From an uncultured Opitutia bacterium (GTDB lineage: Bacteria > Verrucomicrobiota > Verrucomicrobiia > Opitutales > Opitutaceae), in contig CAIMAQ010000125.1 of assembly GCA_903839035.1 (NCBI GenBank), positions 2,501-66,500 on the forward strand: DNA of 64,000 bases. Reading direction: 5' to 3'. Positions 36,822-45,754 of this stretch are shown in pieces. Every line of letters begins with the position of its first letter. The first letter of the stretch is position 1. The notes under the pieces are model-generated. The model searched no databases, had not been told where the DNA came from, and saw only the letters and a list, made by a program, of their open reading frames with translations. A program made the position numbers and the translations under genes.

Positions 36822-38059
36822 AGGGCTTCGATCGGGTCGAGGGAGGCGGCTTTCCAGGCGGGATAAAAGCCGAAGCCGACGCCGATGCCCGAGCAGACGA
36901 TCAGGCCGAGCGCGGCCCAGTCCCACGGGAACACCACCGACGCCTTGAGCATCAGGGCCAGCCCGTTGCCGCCGGCCACGCCGAGCAGGATGCCGAGCAC
37001 GCCGCCGGCCAGCGAGATCGCGACCGACTCGATGAGAAACTGGGTGAGGATGCTGGCCTTGCGCGCGCCGATGGACTTGCGGATGCCGATCTCCTTCGTC
37101 CGCTCCGTCACGCTGACGAGCATGATGTTCATGATGCCCACGCCCGCGGCGAGCAGCGCGATGCCGCTGATCACAAACGAGCCCGCCGCAATCACGTCCG
37201 CCACCTTGGCAAACGTCGCGATGAGGGAGTCGTTGGAATACAGCTCGAAGTCGTTCTCCTGCTCGGGGGTGAGGCCGCGCACGATACGCATCGCGGTGAT
37301 GCCCTTGTCGATGGTCTCGTTGTACAGGAGCTGGGACGGCGCCTGCGTCGCGATGTTGATCGTGTGGCGGGCGACGCCGAAGTCATTGAGGAACCGGGTC
37401 AGCGGGACCATGACGATCGCGTCCTGGTTCTGGCCGAAGGAGGAGCCCTTGTCCGCAAAGACGCCGATGACCGTGTAGGTGCGCTCGTTGACCTTGATCA
37501 TTTTCCCAAGCGGGGATTCCGAGGGAAAGAGCCGCTTCAGGATGGCCTGGCCAATCACGGCCACGGGCCGGGCGAATTCGACATCGTCCGCGCCCAGGTT
37601 GCGGCCGAGCTCAATCGTGTACTGGTTGGCCGTGATGAAATGCTCGTTGCTGCCGCAGAAGGTAATGCCGGGCGTGGTTTTCCGGTTCTGGTACCGGGCC
37701 TGCACGGTGATGTTGTTCTCGAAGCTCTTCACGCAAACGACGTCCGCGATTCCCTCCATCAGCCGCTGGTAGCGCAGGGCCTCCTCCAGCGTGATGTCGC
37801 GCCGCATCTCGTAGCGACGGCGGTTTGGCCCCTCCTCGTCGCCACCGCCACCGTTGACGGGGTATTTGGCGAACTGGAACATGTTGGAGCCGAGGAAACT
37901 CAGGCCGTTCTCGATGGAGCCGCGCAGCGCCGACACCGCGGTCATCACGCCGATGACCGAGAACACGCCGATGGTGATGCCCATCATGGTGAGTCCGGAG
38001 CGGAGCTTGTTCACGCCCAGCGAACCCAAGGCCATGCGGAGGATTTCGGAAAGGCCCAT
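36809..38059 (-). CDS. MacB-like ABC transporter permease (FtsX family), second copy
   Basis: 416 aa. N-terminal membrane segment (GLTMMGITIGVFSVIGVMTAV, about 20-40), a large periplasmic MacB_PCD domain (about 45-280), then three membrane helices with the FtsX-type segment VTERTKEIGIRKSIGARK (about 312-329) at the cytoplasmic face. The C terminus ASLDPIEALRYE is family-typical. Operon order on the minus strand is HlyD adaptor, ATPase, permease, permease; the ATP-binding domain is a separate protein, unlike E. coli MacB. Confidence 0.9.
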   Translation of the reverse strand: MGLSEILRMALGSLGVNKLRSGLTMMGITIGVFSVIGVMTAVSALRGSIENGLSFLGSNMFQFAKYPVNGGGGDEEGPNRRRYEMRRDITLEEALRYQRLMEGIADVVCVKSFENNITVQARYQNRKTTPGITFCGSNEHFITANQYTIELGRNLGADDVEFARPVAVIGQAILKRLFPSESPLGKMIKVNERTYTVIGVFADKGSSFGQNQDAIVMVPLTRFLNDFGVARHTINIATQAPSQLLYNETIDKGITAMRIVRGLTPEQENDFELYSNDSLIATFAKVADVIAAGSFVISGIALLAAGVGIMNIMLVSVTERTKEIGIRKSIGARKASILTQFLIESVAISLAGGVLGILLGVAGGNGLALMLKASVVFPWDWAALGLIVCSGIGVGFGFYPAWKAASLDPIEALRYE

Positions 38060-38064
38060 GGCGT

Positions 38065-39312
38065 TTATTCGTAACGGAGCGCGACGACCGGATCGAGGCG
38101 GGCGGCGCCCCAGGCCGGGGCAAAGCCCGAGAGGATGCCGGTCACGACGGAGACCAGCATGCTGATGAACACGAGGTTGATGGAAAAATCGATGGGGAAG
38201 GACGGCATGGCGGCCTGGAGGCCGAGACAGGCGCCGTAGGTCAGCAGCAGCCCGGCCACGCCACCGATCAGGCAGATGGAAACGGCCTCGATCAGGAACT
38301 GCAGGAGGATGGTGCGGCGACGGGCGCCGAGCGCCTTGCGAGTGCCGATCTCCTTCGTGCGTTCCTTCACACTGACAAAGGTGATGTTCATGATGCCGAT
38401 GGCGCCGACAAAGAGCGACAGGCCGGTGATGAACAGACCGGCGAGGGCGATGCCCTGCTTCACGGGATCGAGCACGGCCTTGAAGGCCTGCTGCTCGTTG
38501 ATCGAGAAATTGTCGCGTTCGCCGGGCAGCTGGCCGCGCACGCGGCGCGTCGCGCCCTCGAGCTCGTCGCGGGATTCCTCCAGCCGGTTCTTGTCTTTCA
38601 CCTTCACGCGGACGTCCACGCCACGCCGCAGGCCGAGGTATTTCTTGAAGGCTTCGAGCGGGATGAAGACCTGGTTGTCGAAGCTGAACAGGCCGAGGAA
38701 CGAGCCCTGCTTGGCGAGCACGCCGATCACCGTGACTGGGTGGCCGCTCACCTGCACGGACTGGTCGAGCGGCGAGCGGCCCTGGAACAGGGCTTCCGCC
38801 ACATCGGCGCCGAGGATGGCAACGGGCCGGCCGGAATTGGCCTCAGTTTCGTTGAAGAAGCGCCCCTCGGTCAGATCCACGCTGCTGATGCGCGAGTACT
38901 CGCCCGTGGTGCCGAGGATCACCGAGTTGACCTTGTATTCGCCGTTCTTGACCGGGCTGCCCCGCATGGCGACGGGCACCGCGATCTCGAGCGTGGAGTT
39001 GGGCGTGTTCTCAATGACCTGGTTCAATTTCTCCGCGATGTCGGCGGTGATGCGCGGGCGGTTCTGGTAATTCCACCAGTCCTCCACCCCGCCCCACGGC
39101 CATTTCTGCACGTAAAGGATGTCCTCCCCCAGCATCGCGAGGCTGTTCGAGAAACCTTTGTCGATGCCGCTGATCGCCGTGCCCATCAGCGTCACCGCGA
39201 CGATGCCGATGATGACGCCGAGCGCGGTGAGCACGGAACGCATCTTGTTCGCGCGGATCTGCGCGAAGGCGATGCGGAAGGACTCGGTAAACTCGTAGAT
39301 CAGGCGGCGCAT
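38065..39312 (-). CDS. MacB-like ABC transporter permease (FtsX family), first copy
   Basis: 415 aa with the same architecture as the neighbouring permease: membrane helix at about 21-41, periplasmic domain, then three C-terminal helices with VKERTKEIGTRKALGARRRT. The C terminus ARLDPVVALRYE mirrors that of the paralogue. Five bp separate the two genes. They probably form a heterodimer for export of a lipophilic molecule, peptide or antibiotic through an outer-membrane TolC partner not seen here. Confidence 0.9.
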   Translation of the reverse strand: MRRLIYEFTESFRIAFAQIRANKMRSVLTALGVIIGIVAVTLMGTAISGIDKGFSNSLAMLGEDILYVQKWPWGGVEDWWNYQNRPRITADIAEKLNQVIENTPNSTLEIAVPVAMRGSPVKNGEYKVNSVILGTTGEYSRISSVDLTEGRFFNETEANSGRPVAILGADVAEALFQGRSPLDQSVQVSGHPVTVIGVLAKQGSFLGLFSFDNQVFIPLEAFKKYLGLRRGVDVRVKVKDKNRLEESRDELEGATRRVRGQLPGERDNFSINEQQAFKAVLDPVKQGIALAGLFITGLSLFVGAIGIMNITFVSVKERTKEIGTRKALGARRRTILLQFLIEAVSICLIGGVAGLLLTYGACLGLQAAMPSFPIDFSINLVFISMLVSVVTGILSGFAPAWGAARLDPVVALRYE

Positions 39313-39313
39313 G

Positions 39314-39437
39314 GGAATTTTCGAATTCCGATTACGGACGATGCGAGTCTTCCGCGACGGGGACCGTCAGCGTGTGTTGGAACCGGGGGAAGATGCGCCA
39401 GAAAGGCATGGTGTCAGGGATTCGAAATTCGAAAATC
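39314..39437. repeat. Gene-less inverted heptamer pair
   Basis: Left arm GGAATTTTCGAATTCCGATTAC (from 39314) and right arm 39419-39437, whose reverse complement begins GGATTTTCGAATTTCGAATC. The arms enclose about 80 bp without coding content, between the permease and ATPase genes. Same repeat style as the arms around the four-helix-bundle gene. Confidence 0.7.
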
Positions 39438-39438
39438 C

Positions 39439-40176
39439 TCAGGTGGCCGGGCCGTCGCTCTCGATCAGGCCGTCGCGGAGGCGGACGATGCGGCGGGCGT
39501 GCCGGGCGATGTCCTCCTCGTGCGTGACCACGATGATGGTGTTGCCCTGCTCGTAGAGTGTCTCGAAGAGGGCCATGATTTCGACGCCGGTCTTGGAATC
39601 CAAGTTGCCGGTCGGCTCGTCGGCGAGGATGATGGAGGGGTTGTTGACGAGGGCGCGGGCGATGGCCACGCGCTGGCGCTGGCCGCCGGAGAGTTCGTTG
39701 GGCTTGTGGCTCATACGCTCGCCGAGGCCGACGTCTTGCAGAGTGCGGGTCGCGCGCTCGCGGCGGATGGACGGCGAGAGGCCGGCATAGATCAGCGGCA
39801 GCTCGACATTGGCCAGCGCCGTGGAGCGCGGCAGGAGGTTGAACGTCTGGAAGACGAAGCCGATCTCGCGATTGCGGATGTCGGCGAGCTCGTCGTCCTC
39901 CATCGAAGCCACGTTCTTGCCGTTGAACTCGTAGCGTCCCGCCGTCGGGGTATCGAGGCAGCCCAGCATGTTCATCAGCGTGGACTTGCCGGAACCGGAC
40001 GGGCCCATGATGGCGAGGTACTCGTTGCGGTGGATCTTCAGTGAGACGCCGCGGAGGGCATGGATGGTCTCCTCGCCCATCTGGTAGAGCTTGGTGACAT
40101 TCTCAATGTCGATCACGAGCGCGTCCGTGGGGCGCGTCACGCGGGTCGCGGAGGAAACGGCGGTGGGAGGCGTCAT
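39439..40176 (-). CDS. MacB-type ABC transporter ATP-binding protein
   Basis: 245 aa. Walker [17 protein letters not shown]-loop VFQTFNLLP, signature [15 protein letters not shown], Walker [18 protein letters not shown], and the H-loop in [14 protein letters not shown]. The LolD/MacB subfamily is indicated by the [10 protein letters not shown] sequence. It lies 10 bp after the HlyD adaptor gene and about 126 bp before the first permease, the gap being filled by the heptamer pair. Confidence 0.94.
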   Translation of the reverse strand: MTPPTAVSSATRVTRPTDALVIDIENVTKLYQMGEETIHALRGVSLKIHRNEYLAIMGPSGSGKSTLMNMLGCLDTPTAGRYEFNGKNVASMEDDELADIRNREIGFVFQTFNLLPRSTALANVELPLIYAGLSPSIRRERATRTLQDVGLGERMSHKPNELSGGQRQRVAIARALVNNPSIILADEPTGNLDSKTGVEIMALFETLYEQGNTIIVVTHEEDIARHARRIVRLRDGLIESDGPAT

Positions 40177-40186
40177 CGGTCGCGCC

Positions 40187-41563
40187 TTATTTCTTGTCGT
40201 CCTTCTTCGGCTTCTCGATCTGGACCAAGGCCCCGTCCTTCAGCTTGCGGCTGATGGCGGCGTAGCTGCCGGACACGACCTCGTCGCCGGCCTTCACGCC
40301 GCTCTTCACCTCGATGAGGGCGTTGTCGGCGATGCCGGTCTCCACCTTCTGGGCCTTCACCTTGTTGCCGTTGCGGATGAAGACGATGCGCTGGAGCTTG
40401 CCGGCGTCGCGCCGGGCCTGCTCACGCTCGGCGACGAGCTCAAGTTCGTTGCCGGACTTTTCCTGCGCGTCCTTGGCGTTCTTCTTCTGCAATTCCTCTG
40501 TGGTCAGCCCGCCCGCGGCGCGGACGGTGACGCTCTGGATTGGGATCGCGACGACGTTCTCAACGGTCTGGGTGGCGATGTCGGCGGTGGCGCTCATGCC
40601 GGGGCGCAGGTTGGCGTTGTGGTCGCTGATGCGGATCTTGACCTGGAAATTCGAGACTTCGTCGGCGTTGGTGACCTGGGTCGAGGCACCGGTCGCGGAG
40701 GAGTTCTGCGCGGAGCTGCTGATCTCGGTCACGACCCCCGAAAACGTGCGGCCGGGATAGGCGTCGATCGAGATGGTGGCGTGGTCACCGTTCTTCACGT
40801 TGACGATGTCGTTCTCATTCACCTTCACGCGCACCTCCATGCTGCCGAGGTCGGCGACGCGCATGATCTCGGTGCCGGCAAAGGAGCCGGTGCCGACCAC
40901 CCGCTCACCGACCTCGCTGCCGAGGGCGCTGATGGCGCCGTCCATCGGCGAATAGATGATGGTCTTGTTGAGCAGGTCGCGCGCCTGGGAGAGTGCGCCT
41001 TCGGTGCGGCGGATCTGCGCCAGGGCATTGTCCTGGTTGGCCTGGGCGACCTCGAGGTTGGTCTTGGCGGCCGAAAAATCGGAGTCGGACATCAGCTGCT
41101 TGCCGAACAGGTCGTTGGTGCGCTTGAAGTCATCCTGGGCCTTGCTGAGCTGGGACTTGGCCTGCACCGCGTTGGCCTTGGCCGCGACAAGGTTCGCCTC
41201 CTGCTGCTCGACCTGGGACTGGTAGGTGTCGGGCCGGATCTTCACGAGCAAGTCGCCCTTCTTCACCGTCGCGCCCTCCTTGAAGGGCAGCTCGATGATT
41301 TCACCCGGCGCCTCGGTGGAAATCTTCACCTCGACCTCCGGCTGGACCTTGCCGGTCGCCGTCACGAGCTGGGTGATCGTCTTGATGACGGCTTTCTCCG
41401 TCGTGACCATGGTGCCGGTCTCCTGATTCTGGCCCTTGAGATAGGCGCCGAGGCTGAGGAGGACGACCAGCGCGATGCTGCCGATGATGATCCACTTGGT
41501 CTTGGATTTCTTTTTCACGACCACCGGAGCGGTGGCGGGTTTGGAGGCGGGGGCCGGGTTCAT
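40187..41563 (-). CDS. MacA-like periplasmic adaptor (HlyD/RND MFP family)
   Basis: 458 aa from the ATG at 41563. N-terminal anchor helix ([19 protein letters not shown], about 25-43) is followed by the first beta and lipoyl strands ([20 protein letters not shown]), a long coiled-coil hairpin (about 115-200) and the second lipoyl half ([19 protein letters not shown]). The C terminus ends Lys/Asp-rich. It links the inner-membrane ABC complex to an outer-membrane channel. First gene of a four-gene operon (adaptor, ATPase, two permeases). Confidence 0.92.
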   Translation of the reverse strand: MNPAPASKPATAPVVVKKKSKTKWIIIGSIALVVLLSLGAYLKGQNQETGTMVTTEKAVIKTITQLVTATGKVQPEVEVKISTEAPGEIIELPFKEGATVKKGDLLVKIRPDTYQSQVEQQEANLVAAKANAVQAKSQLSKAQDDFKRTNDLFGKQLMSDSDFSAAKTNLEVAQANQDNALAQIRRTEGALSQARDLLNKTIIYSPMDGAISALGSEVGERVVGTGSFAGTEIMRVADLGSMEVRVKVNENDIVNVKNGDHATISIDAYPGRTFSGVVTEISSSAQNSSATGASTQVTNADEVSNFQVKIRISDHNANLRPGMSATADIATQTVENVVAIPIQSVTVRAAGGLTTEELQKKNAKDAQEKSGNELELVAEREQARRDAGKLQRIVFIRNGNKVKAQKVETGIADNALIEVKSGVKAGDEVVSGSYAAISRKLKDGALVQIEKPKKDDKK

Positions 41564-42168
41564 AGATGTCAAGGGGTGCAGTTAAAGGGGTGCGAAGGTC
41601 AGGAACTCACGCCGCCATGGCAAGCGGATGCGCCTCGTCCGGAAAATAAGCGTGGAGGGGCCCACAACGACCCCTCCACACAACACAACTGAGGACTACG
41701 AACGAGAGGGGGGAAACCGGGCCGGCCCGAAAAGAAAACGCGTTTGCGATGAAGCGCGGCCCCTTTGCGACCAAAGGGTGACGGGCAGCGTTCAAGGCGG
41801 TGGCGGGGCGGACAGGTACTGGCATGCCATGACAACACCGCGGGATGGGTCAAAGTTACACGATTTTTTGATGAGCGGGCGGACCGGGGGATGGACGGGA
41901 CGCCGGATGGCGAGCGGGCACGTCCCGTGCAGTATGGGAATGACTGGGGATGCCGCGCCTTCGCCGCGTTCTGGGCCTATTCGCGGCGGAGCGCCGCAGC
42001 TCCATCCCATGCCTGCGGGCACGGGGAAGCGCCGGATCGGGTTGTAGGTCGCGATGTCGGCGCCCGACAGGCTGTTGATGATTCCACGGCGACCAGGCCC
42101 GCGACGAATGACCGGCGCCGGCAGGTTTTATCCGCGCCGGAGCCCATCCCGGTGAAGACGCCAAAGCG
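41564..42168. other. 605-bp intergenic region without a convincing gene
   Basis: Between the HlyD operon start and the MetF-like gene's end. It holds a perfect 9-bp hairpin GTGGAGGGG / CCCCTCCAC (41652-41679), which on the minus strand is followed by GCTTATTTT and could be a weak terminator or leader hairpin; several short GC palindromes (for example around 41985-42000); and a minus-strand stretch at about 41990-42092 that reads like protein (SLSGADIATYNPIRRFPVPA) but lacks a start or family. Small open frames here have no coding character that I trust. Confidence 0.5.
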
Positions 42169-42975
42169 TCAACCGGTCCCGGCCGCCGCCTTTTGGTCCG
42201 CCAGCCACCGCGCGCATTTTTCCAGGCCGCCGAAGGGATAGAGATGGAAGCGCTGCGTCCCCTGCACGGCGGTGACAAACGCCTCGGGTTTGTTCGACAT
42301 CAACAGCCGCGCGAAGCTGAAACCTTGCTTCGCCAGCACGTCCGTCGCGGCGCTGACGCCGCAGATCTGGGCAAACTTCAGCAGGGTCTTCAGTGACGCT
42401 GGGCCCGCCACGCCGACTGCCACGTTCTCGGTGATACCGGCGGCGCGAAGGCTGGCGATGTAGTCGCTGACGTGCTCCGGCGAAAAACTCCACTGGGTCA
42501 CGATTTCCACGTTGAGCTTGGCGGCGTGCAGGAACTCCAGCTTTTGCTCCAGGCTCCGCCGCGAGTCCGGGTCGGACGGATTGCCCTCCGGGTGGCCCGC
42601 AACGGCGACTTCGGTCAGTCCCGCCTGCGCAAAGGCGTCCGTGCGAAGCACGTCCAGGGTCTGCGCAAACGGGCCGGCCGGCTGGCTCGTCCCGCCCGCC
42701 AGCAGCAGCGCCTTGCGGATACCGAAGCGACGCAGACCGCCGAGGAACTCGTCCAGCTGCGCCGCGCTCTTGAATTCGCGTGCGGCCAGGTGCGGCACCG
42801 GGGTGAAGCCCAGCACGGCGATGGTCTCGACCGCCGCGAGCACGGCCCTGGGCTCCGAGCCCGGGATCATGGTCACGAAGATCTCGTCCACCAGGCCGCG
42901 GAACACCGACACCTGGTCGGCATGCGCGGGAATCACCTCGAGGCTCCAGCGGTGCGGCAAGGGGGCCGTCATCAT
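42169..42975 (-). CDS. metF: Methylenetetrahydrofolate reductase-like protein
   Basis: 268 aa (ATG at 42975, or ATG at 42972). TIM-barrel MTHFR fold: VPHLAAREFKS (about 60-70), KALLLAGGTSQPAGPF (about 87-102), VAVAGHPEGNPSDPDSRR (about 122-139) and IVTQWSFSPEHVSDYI (about 158-173) are clear family segments. Its start overlaps the end of the LigM-like gene (ATGA type), so the two are translated together. In that context it is likely to reduce or oxidise the methyl-THF produced by demethylation rather than serve methionine synthesis alone. Confidence 0.82.
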   Translation of the reverse strand: MMTAPLPHRWSLEVIPAHADQVSVFRGLVDEIFVTMIPGSEPRAVLAAVETIAVLGFTPVPHLAAREFKSAAQLDEFLGGLRRFGIRKALLLAGGTSQPAGPFAQTLDVLRTDAFAQAGLTEVAVAGHPEGNPSDPDSRRSLEQKLEFLHAAKLNVEIVTQWSFSPEHVSDYIASLRAAGITENVAVGVAGPASLKTLLKFAQICGVSAATDVLAKQGFSFARLLMSNKPEAFVTAVQGTQRFHLYPFGGLEKCARWLADQKAAAGTG

Positions 42976-44312
42976 TTCACTTCCGGGCCGGGCCGCGAGA
43001 GATGAACCGTCGCGCGCACGTCGGTCTGGACGTGGCGTTCGACCGAGGGCTTGGCGGTGCCGCCGTTGGGTTCGCCCCAGACGACGCTGACCTCCGACCC
43101 TTCCACCGCCGCGTCGCGGTCGATCATCGCGAGGGAGAACCAGGCGCGGACGTTGGAGGTGTAGACGTTGTAGGTCGAGAGACCGACGAGCTTCCCGGCC
43201 TTCGTCACGCGGTCGAAGGGCAGCGTCGAATACATCGCGCCCGGCATCTCCAGGTGCTTGTAACGGTCGCCCGTCGAGAGCGCGCTGCCGTAAACCTTGA
43301 GGATGTCCTCCTTGTTCCACACCAGCCAGACCTTCTCACGGTGGGGCTTCGCGGCGATCGCCTCGAGCGCCGGGCGCCCGATGAAGGTGTGGTCAAACTT
43401 CACATGCTTCCCGTAGCCGAGATCCCACGGCGTCTGGTAATAATCCTCGATGCGGTCGGACACAAAACTGCCGCCGAGCGAGGCGTTGGCCTCAAAACCG
43501 TTCGCCGGGAGCCACTCGCGGTAAGCCTTCAGGGACGGACTAAAGATCGCCGGCATGGGCGAAGGGATCCATCCCGACTCGGGTGAAACCGTCGAATAGG
43601 CGCGTCCGCCCACCAGGCGGAGGCCGAGGTCCGCGCCGGCGGCGACGATGGCATTGCGGACGTCGTCGCCAAACTCGGACGGCCCAAAGAGCTCAAAGCC
43701 CTGCGTGCGGGCCATGCCATGGCCGAGGGCGTTGATCTTGTGCCCGGCGATCGTGAGGTCGGTGATATTGAAGAACTTCACTTCCGGCACGGGTCCGCCG
43801 ATGGCCTTCGCCATGATCGCCATGGCGTTCGGGCCCTGGATCTGGAAGCGGAAGGTCTTCCGCCGGCCCTGGTTCGCAACCGTGCGGTCGTCGCGGGTGA
43901 CGGTGACGTTGTATTTTCCCTTCTCTGCGTTGTAGGCGACCCAGTGTGGGACCGAGGGACGGCCGCTGATGTTCACCTTGTCCTTGGCCAGGCCGAAGAG
44001 GATCGCATCACCGATGACGTAGCCCTCGGGGTTGCAGCACACCATCTGCTTGGCCTTCCCCGGCCCAAAGCCGGCGAAGCTGTTGACCGCTAGGTCGGAG
44101 AGCAGGCGCATCAGGTCCGGCCCCTCGAAATAGATGTCCGTCATGTGGAGCGACAGGTCGAAGAGCGCGGCCGACTTCGACCAGGCCTCCTGTTCGTCCC
44201 GCCAGTTGGTGAATTCCGGCTGAATCGGAAACACATAGCCGCCGACCGGCGCGTTGCGGAGCATCTCGACCGGGTTCTTCCAGGCCTGCAGTTTTTGTTC
44301 GAGGGATTTCAT
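42972..44312 (-). CDS. LigM-like aminomethyltransferase-family O-demethylase
   Basis: 446 aa, GcvT fold. It resembles LigM, the tetrahydrofolate-dependent vanillate/3-O-methylgallate O-demethylase, strongly: SGWIPSPMPAIFSPSLKAYR and GGSFVSDRIEDYY match its middle, and KFDHTFIGRPALEAI its later part. Residues I recall as LigM active-site (His60, Arg122, Tyr247) align with His56, Arg118 and Tyr239 by eye. Expected reaction: methyl transfer from a methoxylated aromatic or similar ether to THF. A glycine-cleavage role is unlikely, since no gcvH or gcvP is near. Overlaps the MetF-like gene. Confidence 0.8.
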   Translation of the reverse strand: MKSLEQKLQAWKNPVEMLRNAPVGGYVFPIQPEFTNWRDEQEAWSKSAALFDLSLHMTDIYFEGPDLMRLLSDLAVNSFAGFGPGKAKQMVCCNPEGYVIGDAILFGLAKDKVNISGRPSVPHWVAYNAEKGKYNVTVTRDDRTVANQGRRKTFRFQIQGPNAMAIMAKAIGGPVPEVKFFNITDLTIAGHKINALGHGMARTQGFELFGPSEFGDDVRNAIVAAGADLGLRLVGGRAYSTVSPESGWIPSPMPAIFSPSLKAYREWLPANGFEANASLGGSFVSDRIEDYYQTPWDLGYGKHVKFDHTFIGRPALEAIAAKPHREKVWLVWNKEDILKVYGSALSTGDRYKHLEMPGAMYSTLPFDRVTKAGKLVGLSTYNVYTSNVRAWFSLAMIDRDAAVEGSEVSVVWGEPNGGTAKPSVERHVQTDVRATVHLSRPGPEVK

Positions 44313-44348
44313 TTTATGGGAAAAGGAGCGTTGGTTTGTGCTTGGGGA

Positions 44349-45083
44349 TTACCCGTGCCGGTTGAAAGACAACGCGGCGCCGACGATGCCGGCTTCGTTG
44401 AGGAATTTCGCAGGTACAACCCTCGCGCGGGTCTTGAGGTAGGGGAAAAACTTCCGGCTCTTGGCGCTCACGCCGCCGCCGATGATGATCAGCTCGGGCC
44501 AGAGGATCTGCTCCAGGCTGCGGATATACTCGCCGAGTTCCTTCCCCCACTTCGCCCATGACAGGTCGCGGCGCTTCCGCGCGGCGGCCGACACAAAGCG
44601 CTCCGCCGACTTCCCCTTGATCTGCAGGTGGCCGAATTCGCAGGGCACCACCAAGCCATGGTAGCAGAGCGAGGAGCCGATGCCGGTGCCGAGGGTGAGC
44701 AACAGTGTCTTGCCCTTGAAATTCCGGCCCGCGCCAAACCGCATCTCCGCCAGCGCCGCCGCGGCGGCGTCGTTGGTCAGCGTCACCGGGCACTTCGTCG
44801 CCTGCGCAAACAGCTTCCCGCCTTCGCAGCCGATGAACTTCCGGTGGAGATTCGCCGAGCTCAGGATGTGCGAGCCATGAATCACGCCGGGGAACCCGAC
44901 ACCGATGGGCCCGCGCCATTTGAAATGCTGCGCAATCTCCGCGGCATGCTTCGCCATCGCCGCGGGCGTGACCACTTTCGGGGTCTCGATCCGGCAGCGT
45001 TCCCCGAGCAGCCGGCCGGTGGCCAGGTCCACGGGTGCGCCTTTCAACGCGGATCCGCCAATGTCGATGCCGAGAATTTTCAT
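44349..45083 (-). CDS. ppgK: Polyphosphate glucokinase (ROK family)
   Basis: 244 aa from the ATG at 45083. Phosphate-binding [16 protein letters not shown] (about 4-19), [26 protein letters not shown] (catalytic Asp region) and [12 protein letters not shown] (about 129-140) are the PpgK pattern; the zinc-binding Cys cluster of most ROK repressors is absent. It phosphorylates glucose with polyphosphate or ATP. It lies 36 bp upstream of the LigM-like gene on the same strand, so it may start that transcript; the functional link is unclear. Confidence 0.85.
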   Translation of the reverse strand: MKILGIDIGGSALKGAPVDLATGRLLGERCRIETPKVVTPAAMAKHAAEIAQHFKWRGPIGVGFPGVIHGSHILSSANLHRKFIGCEGGKLFAQATKCPVTLTNDAAAAALAEMRFGAGRNFKGKTLLLTLGTGIGSSLCYHGLVVPCEFGHLQIKGKSAERFVSAAARKRRDLSWAKWGKELGEYIRSLEQILWPELIIIGGGVSAKSRKFFPYLKTRARVVPAKFLNEAGIVGAALSFNRHG

Positions 45084-45113
45084 GGAGGCCAAAACGCTAG
45101 GGGCGCCGATGCG

Positions 45114-45590
45114 CTACTGGCAATGCCCGGTTCCTTCCGGTCCGTGAGCGTGGCCGTGGCTGAGTTCCTCCGCGCTCGCCGGGCGCGCCGTGACGAGCTC
45201 GACTTCAAACGTCAGGTCCACGCCCGCCAGCGGGTGATTCGCATCGAGGGTCACCTCGTCGCCGTCGATCGCGACCACCGTGACCACCGGCGCGTACTGG
45301 TCCTCGCCGGCCTGAAACTGATCGCCCGCGCGCAGCTCGCCCGCCACCGGCAGCAGGGCGCGTTTTACCCGCTGGATCTGGGCCGGATCGGGCGCCCCGT
45401 ATGCCTCGGCCGCCGGCACCTGGACAGTGAGCTTCGCCCCGGCCTCCGCCGTGCGCAGCCGCTGGTCGAGTCCGTCAATGATCTGCCCCGCCCCCTCGAG
45501 ATAGGTGATGGGATCGCGCCCGGCGGATGCATCCACCACGCGACCCGCCGGGTCGCGCAGCGTGTAGTGGAAGGTGACGATCCGTCGCAT
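45114..45590 (-). CDS. SlyD-like FKBP-type peptidyl-prolyl isomerase
   Basis: 158 aa. FKBP segments: RRIVTFHYTLRDPAGRVVDA, PITYLEGAGQIIDGLDQRL, an inserted flap domain (about 73-115) and the returning strand DLTFEVELV. The C terminus HGHAHGPEGTGHCQ is His-rich and could bind nickel or zinc, like SlyD. Cytoplasmic. Its start is 10 bp from a heptamer array. It may be co-transcribed with the ppgK gene 31 bp downstream. Confidence 0.88.
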   Translation of the reverse strand: MRRIVTFHYTLRDPAGRVVDASAGRDPITYLEGAGQIIDGLDQRLRTAEAGAKLTVQVPAAEAYGAPDPAQIQRVKRALLPVAGELRAGDQFQAGEDQYAPVVTVVAIDGDEVTLDANHPLAGVDLTFEVELVTARPASAEELSHGHAHGPEGTGHCQ

Positions 45591-45599
45591 GGCGACGAA

Positions 45600-45627
45600 G
45601 TGACGAGTGACAAATGACGGGTGACAA
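45600..45627. repeat. Heptamer array upstream of slyD-like gene
   Basis: GTGACGA GTGACAA ATGACGG GTGACAA, four period-7 units beginning 10 bp upstream of the SlyD-like ATG. No inverted partner found nearby. Confidence 0.75.
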
Positions 45628-45644
45628 GGTTAAATCCAAGAAGA

Positions 45645-45739
45645 GGTCATGGGTCATGGGTTATCGGTGATGGGCAACCTGAGGAAGGCGCCGAGACCGA
45701 GGTTCAGTGCCCATGGCCCATCACCTATCACCCCTCACC
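45645..45739. repeat. Gene-less inverted heptamer pair
   Basis: Left arm GGTCATG GGTCATG GGTTATC GGTGATG (45645-45672); right arm 45712-45739, whose reverse complement reads GGTGAGG GGTGATA GGTGATG GGCCATG. Arms enclose 39 bp. Lies between the SlyD-like gene and ybbP-like gene. Confidence 0.8.
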
Positions 45740-45754
45740 CGCGTGCCGCGCGCC

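Noticed and set aside
41652-41679. Terminator of the MetF-like transcript
   Set aside because: The hairpin is nearly 500 bp beyond the stop, with a weak T-rich tail; it is noted only as part of the intergenic region.
40091-41692. 533-codon open frame on the plus strand
   Set aside because: Antisense to the HlyD-family adaptor; Leu/Gly/Asp-rich translation without motifs.
42972-44312. Glycine cleavage T protein
   Set aside because: The fold is GcvT-like, but the sequence follows LigM and no gcvH or gcvP is present.
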